A program made the position numbers and the translations under genes. From Ramlibacter pinisoli (lineage in GTDB: Bacteria; Pseudomonadota; Gammaproteobacteria; Burkholderiales; Burkholderiaceae_C), in the NCBI RefSeq assembly GCF_009758015.1, contig NZ_WSEL01000003.1, positions 620,001-684,000 of the forward strand: a DNA stretch of 64,000 bases, read 5' to 3'. Under the pieces are notes generated by a model, which was not told the origin of the DNA, made no database searches, and was given only the letters and a program-made list of their open reading frames with translations. Numbering within the stretch: the stretch's first letter is position 1; the number at the start of each line of letters is the position of its first letter. Shown piece by piece: positions 33,217 to 43,891 of this stretch.

Positions 33217-34368
33217 TCAGGCCGCCTTTGCCGGCGCGAGGATGCCCAGCCGGTCGAGTGCCGCCGCCAGGTGGCCCACCGTGCGGTCGACGTTGTGCCA
33301 CTTGTCCAGCCCGAACAGGCCGATGCGGAAAGTCTTGAAGTCGCTGCCCTCGTCGCACTGCAGGGGCACGCCGGCGGCGGTCTGCAGGCCTTTGGCGAGG
33401 AATTTCTTGCCGCTCTGGATGTCGGGGTCGGTGGTGTAGCTCACCACCACGCCGGGCGCCTTGAAGCCGTCGGCCGCGACGCTGGCGAAGCCGCGGCTTT
33501 CGAACAACGCCCGCACCTTGCGGCCCAGCTCTTCCTGCTCGGCCTTCACCTTGGCGAAGCCGTAGGCCCGCGTCTCCTGCATGGTGGAGCGCAGCCGCAC
33601 CAGGGCGTCGGTGGGCATGGTGGCGTGGTACATGTGCGAGCCCTGCTCGTAGGCTTCCATCAGCTGGAGCCACTTCTTCAGGTCGCAGGCGAAGCTGTTG
33701 CTGCTGGTGCCGTCGATGGCGGTGCGGGCGCGCTCGCTGAGCATCACCATCGCGCAGCACGGCGAGCTGCTCCAGCCCTTCTGCGGCGCCGAGATGAGCA
33801 CGTCGACGCCGGTCGACTGCATGTCGACCCACATCGCGCCGGAGGCGATGCAGTCCAGCACGAACAGGCCGCCGACCGCATGCACCGCGTCGGCGACGGC
33901 GCGCAGGTAGTCGTCGGGCAGGATCATCCCGGCGGCGGTTTCCACGTGGGGCGCGAACACGACCGCGGGTTTCTTCTCGCGGATGGCGGCGGTGACTTCG
34001 GCGATCGGGGCCGGCACCCAGGCTGCGGTGGGGCCGCTGCCGGTCTTGCGCGCCTTGAGCACGGTGGACGAGGCCGGGATCGCGCCCATGTCGAAGATCT
34101 GCGTCCAGCGGAAGCTGAACCAGCCGTTGCGCAGCACCAGCACGTCCTTGCCGGTCGCGAACTGGCGCGCCACGGATTCCATCCCGAAGGTGCCGCTGCC
34201 CGGCACCAGGATGGCCGACTTGGCGCCGTAGACCTCCTTGAGGATGCTGCCGATGTCCTTCATGACGCCCTGGAACGCCTGGGACATGTGGTTCAGGGCA
34301 CGGTCGGTGTAGACGACCGAGAACTCGAGCAGGCCGTCGGGATCGACGTCGGGAAGCAGTCCGGGCAT
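33217..34368 (-). CDS. Class V aminotransferase (alanine/serine-glyoxylate type)
   Basis: A 383-residue PLP enzyme of the fold-type I class V family. The PLP-binding lysine is K197 in SAPQKGWSS; GSGTFGMESV binds the cofactor phosphate and FVLDCIASGAMWVDM holds the Asp that contacts the pyridine nitrogen. Members include alanine-glyoxylate, serine-glyoxylate and 2-aminoethylphosphonate aminotransferases; no phosphonate or serine-cycle gene is adjacent, so the substrate stays open. The following hydrolase gene is in the same direction. Confidence 0.88.
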   Translation of the reverse strand: MPGLLPDVDPDGLLEFSVVYTDRALNHMSQAFQGVMKDIGSILKEVYGAKSAILVPGSGTFGMESVARQFATGKDVLVLRNGWFSFRWTQIFDMGAIPASSTVLKARKTGSGPTAAWVPAPIAEVTAAIREKKPAVVFAPHVETAAGMILPDDYLRAVADAVHAVGGLFVLDCIASGAMWVDMQSTGVDVLISAPQKGWSSSPCCAMVMLSERARTAIDGTSSNSFACDLKKWLQLMEAYEQGSHMYHATMPTDALVRLRSTMQETRAYGFAKVKAEQEELGRKVRALFESRGFASVAADGFKAPGVVVSYTTDPDIQSGKKFLAKGLQTAAGVPLQCDEGSDFKTFRIGLFGLDKWHNVDRTVGHLAAALDRLGILAPAKAA

Positions 34369-34512
34369 GGATGTCTCGCGGGAGGATGCGTGAAAGGGGG
34401 AGGCAGCTTAGCACCGGGGCGCGGGGGCCCCTTTTGTGCACTGCCGCAAAGACCGCGGCAGGCCAGGGGCCGGATGAGCGTGGCCCCTGGACGCTACCGC
34501 GGTGCTGTCAGC

Positions 34513-35595
34513 TCAGGGCTTGGACAGGGATTGCAGCGCGCCGGCCAGCTCGGCCTTCCACCACTTCGCGTTGCCGGTCGTGCCGTGGCCGGCGGTCTGG
34601 TCGCTGGCGGGGATGAGGACATAGCGCGCGTTCTTCAGCCGCTTGAGCTCGCGTTCCATGATGCCGGTCTGCGGCGGGTTGCGCTCGTCGTCGGCGGCGT
34701 TGATTGCCAGCACGTTGGCGCGGATGCGCTCGAGACCGGGCGAGGCGTTGAAGTCGCCGGACGACTCCCACTGGTACAGCACGTCGTTGGCATCCATGGT
34801 GAACGGTGCCTTGAGGCGGGCATCGAGCAGCGCGTCGGCCTTCTCGCGCGTGGGGGCCGCCTTGTACAGCGCCAGGTCGCCGCCGCTGGTGCCGACGCCG
34901 AAGAACACCGAGGCGAACTGGGCGCTGCGCGGCTGCTTCGTGTAGTTGCCGCCGTTCCAGTCCGGGTCGTTCTTGATGGAGTCGACGATCAGCCGGCGCA
35001 TCATCCAGTTGCGGCTGGACATCTCGGTCGGCTGGCAGGCCATGGGCACCAGCAGGTCCATCTCGCCGGGGTACTTCACGCCCCACAGCCAGGCGTGCAT
35101 CCCGCCCATGGAATTTCCGATGATGGCGCGCAGGTGCTTGATGCCCAGCGCCTCCTTCACCAGCCGGTACTGCGCATCGACCATGTCCTCGTAGTTGTAC
35201 TTGGGGAATGCGGCACGCAGGCCGTCGGAGGGCTTGGTCGACTTGCCGGTGCCGATGGCGTCGGGAATGATGATGAAGTATTTGGTGGCATCCAGCGGCC
35301 GTCCTGAACCGAAAAGTTCTCCACCGAAAGCCGGGGTCAAGAGTGTCTGCGCATTGCCCGCCGTGCCGTGCAGCAACAGCACCGGCTCGCCGCTGGGCGC
35401 CCCCACCGTCACGTAGTTGACGCGCAGTTCCGGCAGCACCTGGCCGGTGTGGAAGCGGAAGTCCTTCAGCACGGCGCTCTGTTCGCGCGGGGCCGGGAAG
35501 TCGGCCGCCGCCGCGAGGCCCGGGACGAGGCAAAGCGCAGTGGCGACGGCGAGGAAGGCGCGGCGGGCGGGCCCGGCGGCGGCGGCGAGGTGCAT
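34513..35595 (-). CDS. Secreted homoserine-acetyltransferase-like alpha/beta hydrolase
   Basis: A 360-residue protein of the MetX-like fold but with a signal peptide (FLAVATALCLVPGLAAA, to about residue 30), so it acts in the periplasm and is not the cytoplasmic methionine enzyme. Motifs: LLLHGTAGNA loop, S162 in IGNSMGGMHA, Asp in AADDERNPP and His in AGHGTTG. The lack of the MetX acyl-CoA lid signature and the export favour a hydrolase. AGGAGA lies before the ATG at 35595. The substrate is unknown. Confidence 0.83.
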   Translation of the reverse strand: MHLAAAAGPARRAFLAVATALCLVPGLAAAADFPAPREQSAVLKDFRFHTGQVLPELRVNYVTVGAPSGEPVLLLHGTAGNAQTLLTPAFGGELFGSGRPLDATKYFIIIPDAIGTGKSTKPSDGLRAAFPKYNYEDMVDAQYRLVKEALGIKHLRAIIGNSMGGMHAWLWGVKYPGEMDLLVPMACQPTEMSSRNWMMRRLIVDSIKNDPDWNGGNYTKQPRSAQFASVFFGVGTSGGDLALYKAAPTREKADALLDARLKAPFTMDANDVLYQWESSGDFNASPGLERIRANVLAINAADDERNPPQTGIMERELKRLKNARYVLIPASDQTAGHGTTGNAKWWKAELAGALQSLSKP

Positions 35596-35786
35596 GGGTG
35601 TCTCCTGTGTCGTTTGCCGCGCAGTCTAGGAGCGCGGGCGCTGCGTCGCATGCGGACCTTCCCTCGGCCATCGTGATGACCGGCGCGGCGGAGTGCATCC
35701 AGAAAGCCACAGCGCTTTTGCCTTCGGATCAGCCAGCGCGCATACTCCATTGATCAAAGTAGGACGCCTTCGGCGAGGGACAGACT

Positions 35787-36431
35787 ATGGGGTTTCTGCA
35801 GCGGATCTTCGGTTCGGGCGGCGCGAAGCCGAAGTCGGTCGCCGCGCGAGCCAGCCAGCCTGCCGTCAGCGCCCACAGCCCGTCGACCCGCGGGTCGGCC
35901 AACTCGCCGCAGGCCATCCGCAAGGAACTGGTGCGGGTGTCGGCCCGCGACACCCTGCTGCACAACGGCATCCCGGCCGACTGGGTGCGCGCCGATCCCC
36001 TGACCACTGCCGCCCCCGGTCGCGACCCGGGCGTGCACGTGCGGCTGTCCGTGTTGCACTGGGACCCGCGGCTGGTGGTGCATGCCGTCGCCCTGCAGCA
36101 GAACCTGGAAAAGCGCATCCTCATGATGGACCCGCAGGCCTCGCAATGGCTGATGGGCCTGTCGTGGCAGTTCGCCCTCAAGGACGATTCGGTCTGCCCG
36201 CCCCTGCCGCATCCGGGCAGCTGGACGGCCCCCGCCCCGGACCCGGCCGCCGCCGCGCCGGACACCGAGCCGGGCAACGCCGACGTCATCAGCGGACCGA
36301 CCCGCATCGCCGGCGGCGGCGCTCCCCACAGCGCCCGCGCCGAACTCGAGCGCATGCTCGGCGAACGCGATGCCTCCTTCCGCAAGGATGGCGGCTCGTC
36401 GTTCGAAGCCACCCAGCCGATGAAGCTCTGA
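35787..36431 (+). CDS. Hypothetical protein
   Basis: A 214-residue protein without signal peptide or membrane helix. Residues 45-140 look like a folded domain (VSARDTLLHNGIPADWVRAD, then VHVRLSVLHWDPRLVVHAVA and ILMMDPQASQWLMGLSWQFA); the flanks are Ala/Pro/Ser-rich and probably disordered, and the end has an amphipathic RAELERMLGERDASFRKDGG segment. It converges with the SRAP gene, seven bases apart. I do not recognise a family. Confidence 0.65.
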   Translation: MGFLQRIFGSGGAKPKSVAARASQPAVSAHSPSTRGSANSPQAIRKELVRVSARDTLLHNGIPADWVRADPLTTAAPGRDPGVHVRLSVLHWDPRLVVHAVALQQNLEKRILMMDPQASQWLMGLSWQFALKDDSVCPPLPHPGSWTAPAPDPAAAAPDTEPGNADVISGPTRIAGGGAPHSARAELERMLGERDASFRKDGGSSFEATQPMKL

Positions 36432-36437
36432 CCGCGG

Positions 36438-37154
36438 TCAGAACAGGCTGCCGGTCTGCGGATCGGGCGGCCTGGGCGGCCGCACCGTGCGCACGCTGCC
36501 GGCCTTGGGCGCACGCGGCGGCAACGGCGACGCCTCGGCCCTGAGCGGCTTGTCCCAGCGGTGGAAATAGGCCGACGCGTCCTGCACCCGGCAGGTCAGC
36601 CAGTTGCCGTAGTCCTCGGGATCGAGGATCACCACCATGCGCTTCTCGTCCTCGGGACGGTGGAACCGCTGCATCACCGGATGGCCATCGGCGTTGACGG
36701 TGAGCATGGCGAAGCTGAACACCTCGCGGCCGTCGGGATGGCGCCACTTCCGGTACAGCCCCGCCACGCCGAACGGCACGAACCCGTCCTGGTAGATCGC
36801 CCAGCGCACGCTCTGCCCGCTCTCCCAGTTGGGCTCGTAGATGGCCTCGCACGGGATGATGCAGCGGCGCCCCTGCGCCCACGACTCGCGGAAGCTCGGA
36901 AGCCGGTGGACGGTCTCGCTGCGCGCGTTGTAGGTGCGGCGGCCGAAACCGATCTCGGTGGCAAAGTCCGGCAGCAGGCCGAAGATGCCGTCGTCGACGA
37001 CGCGCTCGAACCCGGATCCGTCTTCGGCCAGGCGGATGAAGGGCGCCAGGCCCAGCGGCCAGGTGTCGACCGGCTCGTCGTCGCGGTCCCGCGCCACCCC
37101 GAAGAAGGTGAGCAGCCGGTCGCGCCGGCTGACGGGCACGTAGTTCGAGCACAT
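36438..37154 (-). CDS. SRAP-family DNA-abasic-site shield (YedK/HMCES)
   Basis: A 238-residue SOS-response-associated peptidase family protein. After Met removal, the catalytic Cys2 (MCSNYVPV) forms a thiazolidine crosslink with abasic sites in single-stranded DNA, shielding them during replication. Other conserved family blocks are present: ARSETVHRLPSF, CIIPCEAIYEPNW and SFAMLTVNADGHPVMQRFHR with the supporting His. The length is normal for the family. It stands divergent to the HTH gene at 37278. No LexA box was seen in front of it. Confidence 0.92.
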   Translation of the reverse strand: MCSNYVPVSRRDRLLTFFGVARDRDDEPVDTWPLGLAPFIRLAEDGSGFERVVDDGIFGLLPDFATEIGFGRRTYNARSETVHRLPSFRESWAQGRRCIIPCEAIYEPNWESGQSVRWAIYQDGFVPFGVAGLYRKWRHPDGREVFSFAMLTVNADGHPVMQRFHRPEDEKRMVVILDPEDYGNWLTCRVQDASAYFHRWDKPLRAEASPLPPRAPKAGSVRTVRPPRPPDPQTGSLF

Positions 37155-37277
37155 GAGGGGATGCTAACGCGGCGGCGGCGCGAGGGAGGGTTCGCCCGCT
37201 ATTGTTTGTGTAGCGGCGGGTGGGTAGACTGCCCCTCCCGCGCCGGATTCGCGCGGCGCGAGGAGGGGTACCAGAAG

Positions 37278-37607
37278 ATGAGTTCCAGGGACAACGCCGC
37301 CATCCACCAGCTGCTGGCGCTGCTGGAGGCGCGCTACGCGATCCGCGTGCTCTGGGCGCTGCGCGACGGCCACCCGCAGACCTTCCGGCTGCTGCAGGAC
37401 AGCGTGGGCGGCATCACGCCGAACACGCTCAACACCCGCATCAAGGAACTGCGCGAGGCCGGCCTGCTGGGACATGGCCCCGACGGCTACTGCGTCACGC
37501 CCACCGGCGCCGACCTGCTCAAGCGCCTCTCCGAACTGCCCGCTTTCGCCGCCAAGTGGTCGGCGGCACAGGGCAAGAAGCGACAACAGACGTCGGCCAA
37601 CCCATGA
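37278..37607 (+). CDS. HxlR-like winged-helix regulator
   Basis: A 109-residue winged-helix protein. LLEARYAIRVLWALRDGHPQ and ITPNTLNTRIKELREAGLL correspond to the scaffold and recognition helices of HxlR-type regulators, followed by the YCVTPTGADLLKRL wing and helix; the N-terminal Cys typical of HxlR sensors is absent. The start ATG at 37278 was chosen because the domain begins there. Its stop overlaps the start of the fumarylacetoacetase-family gene (ATGA, 37604-37607), so it probably controls that enzyme. Confidence 0.78.
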   Translation: MSSRDNAAIHQLLALLEARYAIRVLWALRDGHPQTFRLLQDSVGGITPNTLNTRIKELREAGLLGHGPDGYCVTPTGADLLKRLSELPAFAAKWSAAQGKKRQQTSANP

Positions 37608-38787
37608 ACGACCTGCACGCCCAGCTCCATCCTTCCGTCACCCTCCCCGTCGACGCCAACCAGGCCGTGCTCGTGGGCCGCGCCTGGGTCGAGGGCCTCG
37701 GCGCGGTGCTCGTGCGCGTGACGCCCGACGAGGTGTTCGACCTCTCGCGCCTGGCGCCCACCATGGCGCACCTGCTCGAACTCGACGACCCCGCGGCGGC
37801 GGTGCGCGCCTTCGCCGGCACGCCCATCGGCGACACGGCCGCCGTGCTGGCCAACAGCGCCTGCGACGTGCGCAGCCGCACGCTGCCCTGGCTGCTCGCG
37901 CCCTGCGACCTGCAGGCGATCAAGGCCGCCGGCGTCACCTTCGTGTCGTCCATGCTCGAACGGGTGATCGAGGAACAGGCGCGCGGCGATGCGTCCCGCG
38001 CCGAGGCCGTGCGCCAGGCCGTCGTGGCCGTGATCGGCGAGAACCTGTCCGCGGTGGTGCCCGGCTCGCCGGAAGCGGCCCGGCTGAAGGACGTGCTGAT
38101 CGCGCAGGGCATGTGGTCGCAGTACCTGGAGGTGGGCATCGGGCCCGACGCCGAGGTCTTCACCAAGTCGCAGCCCATGAGCTCCGTGGGCACCGGCGCC
38201 GAGATCGGCCTGCACCCGGCCAGCGAATGGAACAACCCCGAGCCGGAGATCGTGCTGGCAGTCGACAGCCGGGGGCGCGTGAAGGGCGCGACGCTGGGCA
38301 ACGACGTCAACCTGCGCGACTTCGAGGGCACAGCGCCCTGCTGCTGGGCAAGGCCAAGGACAACAACGGCAGCTGCGCCATCGGGCCCTTCATCCGCCTG
38401 TTCGACGGCCGGTTCGGCATCGACACCGTGCGCCGCTGCGAACTGGCGACCGAGGTGCGCGGGCCCGACGGCTACCTGCTGGAAGGGTCGAGTTCGCTGG
38501 CGAAGATCAGCCGCGACCCGCTCGACCTGGTGGCCCAGGCGTGCGGCGCCAACCACCAGTACCCCGACGGCTTCGTGGTGTTTCTCGGCACCATGTTCGC
38601 CCCCACCCAGGACCGCCATGGCCCCGGCCAGGGCTTCACCCACGTGCTCGGCGACCTTGTTACGGTGGCCACCCCGTCCCTCGGTACACTCGCCAACCGC
38701 GTGGGCACCAGCGACCGCATCGCGCCCTGGACCTACGGCACCGCCGCGCTGATGCGCGACCTCGCCCGCCGCGGCCTGCTCGGCTGA
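37604..38787 (+). pseudogene. Fumarylacetoacetate hydrolase family protein, frameshifted
   Basis: Two frames together give a complete roughly 394-residue FAH-family protein. Frame 1 runs from MNDLHAQLHPSVTLPVD to VNLRDFEGT; frame 2 continues SALLLGKAKDNNGSCAIGPF to the stop at 38787. The metal-binding region PEPEIVLAVDSRG is intact. The shift is at about 38328-38331, where ACAGC should read ACCAGC: one C is missing. With that C restored the reading is FEGTSALLLGK, as in the family. Either a fresh inactivation or a sequence error. Members hydrolyse beta-diketo acids or act as related aldonate dehydratases or oxaloacetate decarboxylases. Confidence 0.85.
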
Positions 38788-38818
38788 GCAGGGCCACCCC
38801 CATTCCAGAAGGACAAGC

Positions 38819-39169
38819 ATGATCACCACCCCCTCCGGCCTGCAGTACGAAGACACGACCCCGGGCACCGGCGGCGAGGCCAAGCCCGGCCAGCACGTGC
38901 ATGTGCACTACACCGGCTGGCTGTACAACGACGGCAAGCAGGGCGCCAAGTTCGACTCCAGCCACGACCGCAACGACCCGTTCGCGTTCTCGCTCGGTGC
39001 CGGCATGGTGATCAAGGGCTGGGACGAAGGCGTCGCCGGCATGAAGATCGGCGGCAAGCGCACGCTCATCATTCCGCCGCAGCTCGGCTACGGCGCGCGC
39101 GGCGCCGGCGGCGTGATCCCGCCCAACGCCACGCTCAAGTTCGACGTCGAGCTGCTCGACGCGCATTGA
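38819..39169 (+). CDS. FKBP-type peptidyl-prolyl isomerase
   Basis: A 116-residue single FKBP domain without signal peptide, so a cytoplasmic cis-trans prolyl isomerase. Family landmarks are all present: VHVHYTGWLYN near residue 30, FDSSHDR, FSLGAGMVIKGWDEGVAGMK, PPQLGYGARGAGGVIPPNAT and FDVELL at the end. The length is that of minimal FKBPs. AAGGA lies before the ATG. It follows the FAH-family gene by 31 bases but has no obvious functional tie to it. Confidence 0.94.
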   Translation: MITTPSGLQYEDTTPGTGGEAKPGQHVHVHYTGWLYNDGKQGAKFDSSHDRNDPFAFSLGAGMVIKGWDEGVAGMKIGGKRTLIIPPQLGYGARGAGGVIPPNATLKFDVELLDAH

Positions 39170-39196
39170 GGCGGACAGCCGGCCCGCGCAACCGCT

Positions 39197-39583
39197 TCAG
39201 GGCGAGTGCCGGCGCGCCGTCACCTCGATCTCGATCTTCATCCGCGGGTCCAGCAGGCCGGCCGTGATCACCATCGCGGCCGGCCTCGCCCGGCCGAAGT
39301 GGCGGCGCAGCACCGGCCAGCAGGGCCGGAAGTCGGCCGGATCGGGCACCACGTAGTTGACGCGCACCACGTCGTCGAGCGAGGCGCCGGCCTGTTCCAG
39401 CGCGGCTGCGATGTTGCGCAGGCACTGTTCGCATTGGGCCGCGGGGTCGTCGGCGATCGTCATGGTCGCGTAGTCGAAGCCGGTCGTGCCCGACACGAAG
39501 ATCCAGTCGCCGTCCACCACCGCCCGCGCGTAGCCGATCTCGTCCTCGAAACGCGAACCGGAACCGATCCACTGGCGTGCCAT
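39197..39583 (-). CDS. RidA family protein
   Basis: A 128-residue RidA/YjgF-like protein. It has the family blocks VVDGDWIFVSGTTGFD near 23-38, CLRNIAAALEQAGASLDDVV and the VRVNYVVPD segment; RidA deaminates reactive enamine/imine intermediates to protect PLP enzymes. The Arg that binds the substrate carboxylate in true RidA (RxxxE pattern near the C-terminus) is not obvious here, so this is likely one of the Rid paralogue subfamilies. It converges with the FKBP gene. Confidence 0.85.
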   Translation of the reverse strand: MARQWIGSGSRFEDEIGYARAVVDGDWIFVSGTTGFDYATMTIADDPAAQCEQCLRNIAAALEQAGASLDDVVRVNYVVPDPADFRPCWPVLRRHFGRARPAAMVITAGLLDPRMKIEIEVTARRHSP

Positions 39584-39727
39584 GTCGCTCTCCTGCGGGG
39601 CAAAATCGCAACTGTACGGCTGCCTGCCCACCGGCCTGCAGCCCTGCCGCCGGGGACGGGGGTCGCGCAGGCATAGCCCCTCCGGACCGGCTCAGCATTT
39701 TTTTGCCTCGCTCTAGCTTGCCCACGT

Positions 39728-39753
39728 CTTGAAAAGGGCTACGCTGGCCTTAG
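39728..39753 (+). promoter_or_regulatory. Putative heat-shock promoter of grpE
   Basis: CTTGAAA (39728-39734) equals the sigma-32 -35 consensus; 13 bases later CCTTAG (39748-39753) is only a partial match to the CCCCAT -10 element. TTGAAA could also serve the housekeeping sigma factor. The position, about 60 bases before grpE, is suitable for heat induction of the chaperone genes. Confidence 0.45.
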
Positions 39754-39808
39754 GTGCATGCGCAGTTTGCGCTCCACGCAGCCGTTGAGCGCTCCAACCC
39801 CCTGAACC

Positions 39809-40384
39809 ATGATGAACGACGACACGACGAAGATCGAGCCGACGCTGGACGGCGCCCCCGGGCCCGAAGACTTCAGCCCGGAAGAACGCGAGGCGGCCGC
39901 GGCCGCCAACGAGGCCGACCTGGGCCAGGCGCTGGCCGAGGTCGAGCAGCTCAAGGCCAAGAACGCCGAGCTGTCCGAGCAGTTCCTGCGGGCCCAGGCC
40001 GAGGTGCAGAACACCCGCCGCCGGGCCGACGACGAGATGTCCAAGGCGCGCAAGTTCGCCATCGAGAGCTTCGCCGAAAGCCTGCTGCCGGTCACCGACA
40101 GCCTGGAGGCCGGGCTGGCCCACAAGGACGCCACCCCCGAGCAGATCCGCGAAGGCGCCGAAGCCACGCTGCGCCAGCTCAAGTCGGCCCTGGAACGCAA
40201 CAAGGTGATCGAGATCGCGCCGGCCGCCGGTTCGAAGTTCGACCCGCACCAGCACCAGGCCATTTCCATGGTCCCGGCTCCCGGGCAGGAGGCCAACACG
40301 GTCGTCACTGTCCTGCAGAAGGGCTATTCGATCGCCGACCGCGTCTTGCGCCCGGCCCTGGTGACCGTGGCTGCTCCGCAATGA
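39809..40384 (+). CDS. grpE: Nucleotide exchange factor GrpE
   Basis: A 191-residue protein. A flexible acidic start is followed by a long coiled coil (about 40-90, with [20 protein letters not shown] and [16 protein letters not shown]) and the beta-wing domain containing [20 protein letters not shown] and [20 protein letters not shown] near the end. It releases ADP from DnaK. Two ATGs stand in a row at 39809; either works. The order grpE-dnaK-dnaJ on one strand is as in other betaproteobacteria. Confidence 0.97.
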   Translation: MMNDDTTKIEPTLDGAPGPEDFSPEEREAAAAANEADLGQALAEVEQLKAKNAELSEQFLRAQAEVQNTRRRADDEMSKARKFAIESFAESLLPVTDSLEAGLAHKDATPEQIREGAEATLRQLKSALERNKVIEIAPAAGSKFDPHQHQAISMVPAPGQEANTVVTVLQKGYSIADRVLRPALVTVAAPQ

Positions 40385-40455
40385 CCCAGGGTTGAAACGG
40401 CCCGAGTTATCCACAAGTAAACCCACAAGATCATTCGACTCTCAGGAGAACAAAC

Positions 40456-42417
<1,962 letters not shown>

Positions 42418-42443
42418 TCGCGGCGCCAGCCCCGATGAACGCG

Positions 42444-42472
42444 CGCCGCGTTGGTGAACCGCCAACGCGGCG
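42444..42472 (+). other. dnaK-dnaJ intergenic hairpin
   Basis: CGCCGCGTTGG (42444-42454) and CCAACGCGGCG (42462-42472) form a perfect 11-bp stem with a 7-base loop in the 82-base gap between dnaK and dnaJ. Only three Ts follow, so it is more likely an mRNA processing/stability element or a leaky attenuator than a full terminator. It may lower dnaJ expression relative to dnaK. Confidence 0.7.
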
Positions 42473-42499
42473 TTTGCGCTGAAAGAAACACACGACACG

Positions 42500-43648
42500 A
42501 TGGCCACGAAACGCGACTATTACGACGTGCTCGGCGTTCCGAAGAACGCGTCGGAAGAAGAGATCAAGAAGGCTTATCGCAAGCTCGCGATGAAGTTCCA
42601 CCCGGACCGCAACCAGGGGGACGCCGCCAAGGACGCAGAGGTCAAGTTCAAGGAGGCCAAGGAAGCCTACGAGATGCTGTCCGATGCCGACAAGCGGGGC
42701 GCGTACGACCAGTACGGCCACGCCGGCGTCGACCCCAACATGCGCGGCGCGGGTGCCGGCGCCGAGGGCTTCGGCGGCTTCGCCGAGGCGTTCGGCGACA
42801 TCTTCGGCGACATCTTCGGCCAGGGCGGCCGCGGCGCCGGCGGCCGCGGGGGCCGGCAGGTGTACCGGGGCAACGACCTGTCCTATGCCATGGAGGTCTC
42901 GCTGGAGGAGGCCGCCGCCGGCAAGGAGGCGCAGATCCGCATCCCGACCTGGGATTCGTGCGACACCTGCCACGGCAGCGGCGCCAAGCCCGGCACCCAG
43001 GCCAAGCAGTGCGGCACCTGCCACGGGGCGGGCGTCGTGCAGATGCGCCAGGGCTTCTTCTCGGTGCAGCAGACCTGCCCCACCTGCCGCGGCCAGGGCA
43101 AGATCATTCCCGAGCCCTGCCCCACCTGCCACGGCCAGGGCAAGGTCAAGCGCCAGAAGACGCTGGAAGTGAAGATTCCCGCCGGCATCGACGACGGCAT
43201 GCGCATCCGCAGCGCCGGCAACGGCGAGCCGGGCACCAACGGCGGCCCGCCGGGCGACCTGTACATCGAGATCCGGCTGAAGAAGCACGCGATCTTCGAG
43301 CGCGACGGCGACGATCTGCACTGCGTGGTGCCGATCTCGTTCACCCGGGCGGCGCTGGGCGGCGAGATCGAGGTGCCCACGCTGGCGGGCAAGGCCGCGA
43401 TCGACATCCCCGAGGGCACCCAGGCCGGCAAGCAGTTCCGGCTGCGCGGCAAGGGCATCAAGGGGGTGCGCTCCAGCTACCCCGGCGACCTGTACTGCCA
43501 CATCTCGGTCGAGACCCCGGTCAAGCTCACCGAGCCGCAACGCAAGCTGCTGCGCGAACTCGACGAGTCGCTGCGCAACGGCGGCGCCAAGCACTCACCC
43601 AGCGAGGAAAGCTGGGGCGACAAACTGCGCAACTTCTTCAGCGCATAG
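42500..43648 (+). CDS. dnaJ: Chaperone protein DnaJ (Hsp40)
   Basis: A 382-residue type I J-protein. The J domain (1-70) has HPD in [10 protein letters not shown]; the Gly/Phe linker ([19 protein letters not shown]) follows; the zinc domain has four CxxCxGxG repeats ([32 protein letters not shown]); the C-terminal substrate-binding domain ends KLRNFFSA. It stimulates the DnaK ATPase and delivers substrates. The last 27 or so bases of the gene recur about 110 bases downstream. Confidence 0.98.
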   Translation: MATKRDYYDVLGVPKNASEEEIKKAYRKLAMKFHPDRNQGDAAKDAEVKFKEAKEAYEMLSDADKRGAYDQYGHAGVDPNMRGAGAGAEGFGGFAEAFGDIFGDIFGQGGRGAGGRGGRQVYRGNDLSYAMEVSLEEAAAGKEAQIRIPTWDSCDTCHGSGAKPGTQAKQCGTCHGAGVVQMRQGFFSVQQTCPTCRGQGKIIPEPCPTCHGQGKVKRQKTLEVKIPAGIDDGMRIRSAGNGEPGTNGGPPGDLYIEIRLKKHAIFERDGDDLHCVVPISFTRAALGGEIEVPTLAGKAAIDIPEGTQAGKQFRLRGKGIKGVRSSYPGDLYCHISVETPVKLTEPQRKLLRELDESLRNGGAKHSPSEESWGDKLRNFFSA

Positions 43649-43758
43649 CGTGCGACGGCACGCGGGCCGAAAAGCCGCAGTTTGCAGCGGAGGGTGACAA
43701 CTGCCCGCAGGGCTTGTCGGCCGTAGCTACAAGCTGCGCAACTTCTTCAGCGCCTAGC
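43621..43758 (+). repeat. Direct repeat of the dnaJ 3' end
   Basis: The end of dnaJ (CTGCGCAACTTCTTCAGCGC plus ATAGCG, about 43625-43650) recurs as CTGCGCAACTTCTTCAGCGC plus CTAGCG at about 43733-43758, with one mismatch. In addition, CAAACTGCG (43621-43629) is mirrored by CGCAGTTTG (43676-43684). The second copy has no open frame in front and cannot be a gene end in use. Confidence 0.8.
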
Positions 43759-43766
43759 GCCCGTGC

Positions 43767-43796
43767 CCCCGTCAGTCCTGCCAGGGGCCTGACGGG
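43767..43796 (+). other. Hairpin after dnaJ, possible weak terminator
   Basis: CCCGTCAG (43768-43775) pairs with CTGACGGG (43789-43796) over a 13-base loop. There is no T-run behind it, so rho-independent termination is doubtful; it may protect the operon mRNA 3' end. Confidence 0.45.
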
Positions 43797-43891
43797 CGGC
43801 GCCGGCCCAGGGCTGCAACGCTGCGCACATCTGTACCACCGGCACCACACCGCGATTTGGCGGCCTCACGGCACTGCCTCAAAATGAGGCA

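Noticed and set aside
34513..35595. Assignment as MetX homoserine acetyltransferase
   Set aside because: A clear signal peptide directs it to the periplasm and no methionine gene (such as metW) is adjacent; only fold similarity remains.
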